Below the pieces are notes generated by a model. The model saw only the letters and a list, made by a program, of their open reading frames with translations. It searched no databases and was not told the DNA's origin. A stretch of 64,000 nucleotides of DNA. Origin: an uncultured Alistipes sp. GTDB lineage: Bacteria; Bacteroidota; Bacteroidia; Bacteroidales; Rikenellaceae. Every line of letters begins with the position of its first letter. The first letter of the stretch is position 1. Location: assembly GCA_938014215.1 (NCBI GenBank), contig CALLRW010000042.1, forward strand, positions 124,001-188,000, read 5' to 3'. This document shows, in pieces, positions 59,517 through 64,000 of this stretch. The translations under genes were made by a program, and so were the position numbers.

Positions 59517-59585
59517 AAAACGGCGTCGGGATGCCTGGGCATCCTGCCGGCCGGAAGAGTGCAATACTGTTAAAAATAGAACGAT

Positions 59586-60995
59586 ATGTTTTTGGACAAC
59601 ACGCTTCCCTATAAGGTAGCCGACCTGTCGCTGGCCGAGTGGGGACGCAAGGAGATTGAGATCTCCGAACACGAGATGCCGGGCCTGATGGCCGTACGGC
59701 GCAAGTATGGACCGCTGAAACCGCTGAAGGGGGTCCGCATCATGGGATCGCTGCACATGACCATCCAGACAGCGGTGCTGATCGAGACGCTCGTGGAGCT
59801 GGGTGCCGACGTACGCTGGTGCTCGTGCAACATCTTCTCGACGCAGGACCATGCCGCCGCAGCGATTGCCAAGGACGGGGTGCCGGTCTTCGCCTGGAAG
59901 GGCGAGACGCTGCCCGAGTACTGGTGGTGCACGGCCATGGCGATGTCGTTCCCGGGCGGCAAGGGCCCGCAGCTGATCGTCGATGACGGCGGCGACGCCA
60001 CACTGCTGATCCACAAGGGATTCAAGGCCGAGAACGACGCCTCGTCGCTCGACTACGCTCCGTCGTCCTACGAGGAGGAGGTGATCCTCTCTACTCTGAA
60101 GCAGATCCTGGCGGAGGATCCCGACAAGTGGCACCGTACGGTGGCCGAGTGGAAGGGCGTCAGCGAGGAGACCACGACGGGTGTCCACCGCCTCTACCAG
60201 ATGAAGGCCGCCGGCGAACTGCTCGTCCCGGCCATCAACGTCAACGACTCGTGCACGAAGTCGAAGTTCGACAACCTCTACGGCTGCCGCGAGTCGCTGG
60301 CCGACGGTATCAAGCGTGCCACGGATGTGATGATCGCCGGCAAGGTGGTTGTCGTGTGCGGCTACGGCGACGTGGGCAAGGGCTGCGCCCGGTCGATGCG
60401 TTCGTACGGCGCGCGGGTGATCGTCACGGAGATCGACCCGATCTGCGCCCTGCAGGCCGCCATGGAGGGCTTCGAGGTGAAGACCGTCGACAGCGCCCTG
60501 GCCGAGGGCAACATCTACGTCACCTGCACGGGCAATTGCGACATCATCACGCTCGAGCACATGGAGCGGATGCGTGACCAGGCCATCGTCTGCAACATCG
60601 GCCACTTCGACAACGAGATCCAGATGGCTCGTCTCGAGGCTTCGGATGCCGTGAAGACCAATATCAAGCCGCAGGTCGACAAGTACACCTTCCCCGACGG
60701 CCACTCGATCTTCATCCTGGCCGAGGGACGTCTGGTGAACCTGGGTTGCGCGACGGGCCACCCGTCGTTCGTCATGTCGAACTCCTTCACGAACCAGTGC
60801 CTGGCCCAGATGGAGCTGTGGCAGAAGGATCTGGAGGTGGATGTCTACCGCCTGCCGAAGCATCTCGACGAGGAGGTGGCCCGCCTCCATCTGGACAATC
60901 TGGGAGTCGAGCTGACCCGTCTGACGAAGAAGCAGGCCGACTACATCGGCGTTCCCGAGGACGGACCCTACAAGGCCGAGCACTACCGTTATTGA
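59586..60995 (+). CDS. ahcY: S-adenosylhomocysteine hydrolase
   Basis: The protein has 469 residues. Substrate residues lie in the N-terminal domain (ARRKYGPLKPLKG-like AVRRKYGPLKPL and HMTIQTAVLIETL). The NAD-binding loop is GYGDVGKGCA (about 259-268). The C-terminal Lys-Tyr pair is in PYKAEHYRY. It splits S-adenosylhomocysteine to adenosine and homocysteine, clearing the inhibitor of methyltransferases. It is 70 bp after the riboflavin-kinase gene and has a strong terminator. No promoter element is clear. A short stem GGATGCC / GGCATCC lies at about 59528-59543 in the gap. Confidence 0.96.
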   Translation: MFLDNTLPYKVADLSLAEWGRKEIEISEHEMPGLMAVRRKYGPLKPLKGVRIMGSLHMTIQTAVLIETLVELGADVRWCSCNIFSTQDHAAAAIAKDGVPVFAWKGETLPEYWWCTAMAMSFPGGKGPQLIVDDGGDATLLIHKGFKAENDASSLDYAPSSYEEEVILSTLKQILAEDPDKWHRTVAEWKGVSEETTTGVHRLYQMKAAGELLVPAINVNDSCTKSKFDNLYGCRESLADGIKRATDVMIAGKVVVVCGYGDVGKGCARSMRSYGARVIVTEIDPICALQAAMEGFEVKTVDSALAEGNIYVTCTGNCDIITLEHMERMRDQAIVCNIGHFDNEIQMARLEASDAVKTNIKPQVDKYTFPDGHSIFILAEGRLVNLGCATGHPSFVMSNSFTNQCLAQMELWQKDLEVDVYRLPKHLDEEVARLHLDNLGVELTRLTKKQADYIGVPEDGPYKAEHYRY

Positions 60996-61036
60996 TTTGC
61001 GCCGGGGGGCGGCCGCCGCTCCGGATTCCGCATACG

Positions 61037-61072
61037 AAGAGAGCCTCCGAACTGTTCGGAGGCTCTCTTTTT
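61037..61072 (+). terminator. Terminator of ahcY
   Basis: A 14-bp stem (AGAGAGCCTCCGAA and its complement, loop CTG) ends in five Ts, 42 bp after the stop codon. Confidence 0.93.
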
Positions 61073-61198
61073 GGTTGGGTGGTGGCGGGCCGGACGGTGC
61101 ACCGGCAGCACGAGTCGTATCATGCCTTGACAAGGCGGTGCACCGCTCGGGCGACAGATTCCGGGGCGGTAAGATCCGCCTCCCGACCCCGGGCGGCA

Positions 61199-62482
61199 TC
61201 AACGCCGGAGGGGGATGCGCACCGCACGGGGCTGACGCTGAAGGGCGGCGGTTGCCGCACGGAGCAGATCGGTGGAGGATCCGTTCTCCGGCACCGTGAT
61301 GGCGGGCAACTCGTCGGGCAGCGTCACCGTGTAGCTTCCCGGGGCCCCGGGAACCCCCGCTTCGTCGAAGGCCATGTAGATCACCTCGTAGGTCTCGCCG
61401 GCCATCGAGGCATCCCAGAAGGTGACGTCGTAGTAGTAGAGGCCGTCGGAACTCTCGAGCAGGGTGCTGCTCTTCCACCCCGCGTAGTAACCGTCATACC
61501 CCTCGCCGTAGGCATTCGAGAGGTTGGTGAAGTAGTCGCGCCAGGCCGAGGGCTCCTTCTTGGCGAAGTCTCCCGCGTAGTAGCCGTCCTCGTAGCGGAA
61601 GGTGCGGGCACCGTCGACCGGTTCGAAGCGGTAGACCGTGGCGAAGCACGATTCGGGAGCCCCTTCGAGTTCTCCGGAGTTGATGACCACATGCTGGATG
61701 CGCACCGCGGCATTGCTCTGTTCCGAATCGTCCGTCGAGGGACGGTCCATCGTCCGCAGCTGTTTCCAGTGGAGTTTGCCGGGGTTGCCCTCCGCATCGA
61801 CACCGACCACGGCCAGGATGAAGTCGTAGGCATATCCCCACGAGGTGTCGGTCATGTGGTTGTCGGCGACGGGTTTCTGGGCGAGCAGGTAGTTGATCAT
61901 GTCCTCCTCGGTGTTGGGGATGAAGTCGGGATCGTCGGGATCATCGTCGAAATAGGAGCTGTAGACACACGAGGCGTAGTAGGCCGTGGTCTTGTCGTTG
62001 GGGGTGAACGTCACGTCGATGGTGCAGTAGTAGGAGTTGCGCTCGGCGTACGAGACCTCGAACTCGACCCACGGTCCCGAGAGGTAGGCCGGCGCCTGGG
62101 TCGATGCCCGCAGCTCGGCCCACGCCGAATCGAGCGTCGTTTCGCCGTCGCCGCGGGCCTTGATGCGGAGGGTGTATTCCGTGGCGGGCACCAGCTCCTG
62201 GAAACTGGCCGAGAGGTCGGTGGTTTCGGTTTCGGCGACGATCGGCGTGACGGAACCGTGCTCGTTGCGGTACTGGAGCGTGTAGACGTAGCCGACGGCC
62301 CCCTCCACGGCCTCCCAGGCCACGGCGAGCGTGTTTTCGGTCACCTCCGTCTGGACCGGAGCGGGTTGTGCCAGGGCTTCGGGTTGCGGTTCGGGCGCAG
62401 GCTGGGGTTCGGGCGAGGATTCATCCTCCGTGCAGGCTCCGGCTACGAAGGCCAGAAGGAGCAGCGACAGCAGTTTCTTCAT
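61199..62482 (-). CDS. Secreted lipoprotein with fibronectin-III-like domain, function unknown
   Basis: The protein has 427 residues. The signal peptide ends in the lipobox VAGAC (Cys at about residue 17). It is followed by acidic residues and a Pro-Glu linker (PEPQPAPEPQPEALAQPAP). A fibronectin-III-like domain covers about 45-130 (NTLAVAWEAVEGAVGYVYTL and ATEYTLRIKARGDGE). After it come two beta-rich regions with many Tyr and acidic residues. No catalytic motif is visible. It resembles the 46.2 kb lipoprotein in size and layout, but I see no long identical stretches. It is transcribed alone from a probable promoter at 62553-62584. Confidence 0.75.
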   Translation of the reverse strand: MKKLLSLLLLAFVAGACTEDESSPEPQPAPEPQPEALAQPAPVQTEVTENTLAVAWEAVEGAVGYVYTLQYRNEHGSVTPIVAETETTDLSASFQELVPATEYTLRIKARGDGETTLDSAWAELRASTQAPAYLSGPWVEFEVSYAERNSYYCTIDVTFTPNDKTTAYYASCVYSSYFDDDPDDPDFIPNTEEDMINYLLAQKPVADNHMTDTSWGYAYDFILAVVGVDAEGNPGKLHWKQLRTMDRPSTDDSEQSNAAVRIQHVVINSGELEGAPESCFATVYRFEPVDGARTFRYEDGYYAGDFAKKEPSAWRDYFTNLSNAYGEGYDGYYAGWKSSTLLESSDGLYYYDVTFWDASMAGETYEVIYMAFDEAGVPGAPGSYTVTLPDELPAITVPENGSSTDLLRAATAALQRQPRAVRIPLRR

Positions 62483-62552
62483 AAAGGGGGAAATGTGTTA
62501 GGGGTGAATGATGGGTTTGGACGGGCTCCTGCGGATCGGGGAGCACCGTTTG

Positions 62553-62584
62553 TAAAGCTATCGTTTTTCCGTCGGATTTCCAAA
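62553..62584 (-). promoter_or_regulatory. Probable promoter of the fibronectin-like lipoprotein gene
   Basis: The minus strand has TTTG (62581-62584), 20 bp and TAGCTTTA (62553-62560), one base off TAnnTTTG. The leader is about 65 nt. Confidence 0.45.
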
Positions 62585-62599
62585 TTCCGCAGTCTCTTT

Positions 62600-62795
62600 T
62601 GGGTGAAAATATGCGTCATGCAGGACAATTTTCCGTGTGGGGGCGGCACCCGGAGGCCACCCACCCTCCCGCAACGGGTGTTCCGACGCCGTATTCCGGG
62701 GCGGGGAGGATCCGCATCCCGGCCTTGGCCGGTGCAATCTCCCCGGTGCGGGCGGCCTATCGTCCGGTTGCTCCGGGAGGGCTCCCCGCGGCACG
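62600..62795. other. GC-rich intergenic stretch, nothing recognised
   Basis: The full gap between the lipoprotein start and the M16 stop is 62483-62855. Apart from the promoter and the terminator it is GC-rich with open frames on both strands but no product I recognise, and no clear repeats. Confidence 0.4.
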
Positions 62796-62829
62796 AAAAA
62801 GCGGCAGCCCCGTTTGGGGACTGCCGCTT
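62796..62829 (-). terminator. Terminator of the M16 peptidase gene
   Basis: Read leftward, AAGCGGCAG and CCCC pair with their complements around GTTT-type loop with one bulged base, followed by TTTTT. It lies 27 bp past the stop codon. Confidence 0.87.
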
Positions 62830-62855
62830 GCCGTAGTTGTTCCGGATGGCGCGGA

Positions 62856-64000
62856 TCAATAGCCGAAGATCTCCTCCTGCGAAACGGTCTTGATGGGACC
62901 GAGCGTCTTGAGGAAGTTCAGATCGAGGTTCTTGATGTCACCCAGAATACCGTAGGTGTAGTGACGATCCTTGACCCACTTCTGCTGGGTGGCCTTCACG
63001 TCGTCGAGCGTCATCGTCTGCACCTTTTCGAAGATCTGGCGGTCGCGGTCCTCCGTGAGGCCCAGACGGCGCAGCGTGAGGTAGGAGGCGAGGACGTTGA
63101 TACCCGTCGTGCGATCCGTGCGCAGACGGCTGATAATGGCCTCCTTGGCGATGTTGAAGGCGGCCTCCGATTCGGGCATCTGGTTGATGATCTCGTCGAA
63201 AGCCTCGATGGCGGTCTGCATCTTGTCGTTCTGCGTGGCGATGAAGGCGACGTAGTTGTAGCAGTCATCGGCATAGGAGGGGGTACCCAGCCATGCCTGA
63301 GCCGTGTAGGCCAGACCGCGGGCCTCGCGCATCTCCTGGAAGCAGATCGAGTTCATGCTGCCGCCGAAGTACTCGTTGTAGAGCGTGATTTCGGGGTCGT
63401 TCTTCACGTCGAACGTCTCACCGCGGTTCGAGAACTGCAGGTAGTAGAGCTGGTTGGCATCGTACTGAGCCAGCACGACGCTGCTCTCGTCCGTACGCTG
63501 CAGCGTCGGATGCGACGGTGTGAGCGGTGCAAGTACGTCGGCAGCCTTGTGGTGGTCGGCGATGCACTTCTTCACCTCCTCCTGAGCCATCGGGCCGTAG
63601 TAGAGCACCTCGTGCTGCTTGCCCATGAGCTCCTGCACCGAGGCGATCAGCGTCTTCGAATCGAGCTTCTCCAGCGCCTCGTTCGAGAGGGTGGCCTTGC
63701 GGATGAAATCCTCGCCGTAGCGCATGTAACGCTGCAGGGCGGCGAAGTTCTGTGCCTGGTTGAGCTTCGCGTCGGCGCGCGACTTGAGGATATCCTGCTT
63801 GAGGTTCTCGAGGATGGCATCGTCGGCAACGGCGCCCGAGATCAGCCCCTCGACGATATCCATGGCCTTGGGCATGTTCTCGCTCAGACCCGAGATCGAG
63901 ATCGAGCACTGGTTGTTGGAGGCGTACATCGAGAACGAGCAGGCGATGTCGTACATCTCCGAAGCGATCTGTTCGGCCGACATGGCCTCGGTGCCCAGGT
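62856..64000 (-). CDS. M16-family (insulinase-like) zinc peptidase, C-terminal part (5' end outside window)
   Basis: The frame stays open to the right edge (codons from 63998 down), giving 381 residues of the C-terminal half. It shows M16 features: LGTEAMSAEQIASEMYDIAC at the start of a lobe, the helix LKQDILKSRADAKLNQ, and FGGSMNSICFQEMREARGLA(Y), a conserved R/Y segment of the second lobe. The zinc motif HxxEH is not in this part. It would lie in the missing half, or the lobe may be the inactive one. An ATG at 63983 is inside the domain and is not the real start. Two-lobed M16 proteins in Bacteroidota are often periplasmic (about 950 residues). Terminator 62796-62829. Confidence 0.85.
   Translation of the reverse strand, partial: LGTEAMSAEQIASEMYDIACSFSMYASNNQCSISISGLSENMPKAMDIVEGLISGAVADDAILENLKQDILKSRADAKLNQAQNFAALQRYMRYGEDFIRKATLSNEALEKLDSKTLIASVQELMGKQHEVLYYGPMAQEEVKKCIADHHKAADVLAPLTPSHPTLQRTDESSVVLAQYDANQLYYLQFSNRGETFDVKNDPEITLYNEYFGGSMNSICFQEMREARGLAYTAQAWLGTPSYADDCYNYVAFIATQNDKMQTAIEAFDEIINQMPESEAAFNIAKEAIISRLRTDRTTGINVLASYLTLRRLGLTEDRDRQIFEKVQTMTLDDVKATQQKWVKDRHYTYGILGDIKNLDLNFLKTLGPIKTVSQEEIFGY

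Overview
The window looks like about 64 kb of chromosome from a GC-rich member of the Bacteroidales, most probably Rikenellaceae (Alistipes-like). Four things point there. There is a SusC/SusD pair and a type III glutamine synthetase. The methylmalonyl-CoA mutase is split into two subunits. Many intergenic regions carry the Bacteroidota promoter -7 element TAnnTTTG (written CAAAnnTA on the plus strand for leftward genes). Lipoproteins with short signal peptides and a SusD-type lipobox also fit. The genus is an inference from gene content and base composition. No rRNA, tRNA, CRISPR array, insertion sequence, prophage or integrase is visible.

Layout. (1) 1-6.4 kb, rightward envelope genes: the end of a FadL/OmpP1-like porin, a TPR protein, LptC, a CNNM/CorC membrane protein and a PpiD-like foldase. 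(2) 6.4-14 kb: a repeat array, a leftward SusC/SusD pair with no enzymes beside it, then a rightward YqhD-type alcohol dehydrogenase. (3) 14-21 kb: leftward mutA-mutB and rightward glnN. (4) 21.5-24.6 kb: a leftward cluster of sugar kinase, MurQ (cell-wall sugar recycling), a ComEA-like helix-hairpin-helix protein and ribosomal protein S21. (5) 24.7-27.4 kb: a BlaI/BlaR1-like repressor-metalloprotease pair whose sensor carries a periplasmic 19-residue repeat. (6) 27.5-39.8 kb, leftward: an Omp85-like protein, a DksA-like factor, IleRS, an MsbA-like exporter, RNase HI and ValRS. (7) 39.9-44.9 kb, rightward: lon followed by a tight kdsB-kdsA-kdsD operon for Kdo synthesis. (8) 45-52.2 kb, leftward: an XRE regulator with a membrane partner, a lipoprotein, threonine aldolase, a lone PAS protein, a ClC channel and TrpRS. 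(9) 52.3-61 kb, rightward: oxyR, then rsfS-ftsH-cdsA-psd, a PerM-like permease, a lone riboflavin kinase and ahcY. (10) 61-64 kb, leftward: another lipoprotein and a truncated M16 peptidase.

The central housekeeping theme is the envelope. Lipid A/LPS genes (lptC, msbA, kdsA/B/D), phospholipid genes (cdsA, psd), outer-membrane assembly genes (Omp85-like, ppiD) and quality-control proteases (lon, ftsH) all occur here.

The least expected feature is a set of at least seven unrelated tandem minisatellite arrays, with units from 7 to 79 bp, in the gaps between genes. Where the boundaries can be read, three of them lie between a stop codon and its terminator, so they would be transcribed as 3' untranslated RNA. 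Others lie between two converging terminators. Several are built as dimers of two diverged half-units. A coding repeat of the same style (57 bp, 19 residues) has expanded in the BlaR1-like gene. I do not recall a description of this pattern, and I treat it as the main lead of the window.
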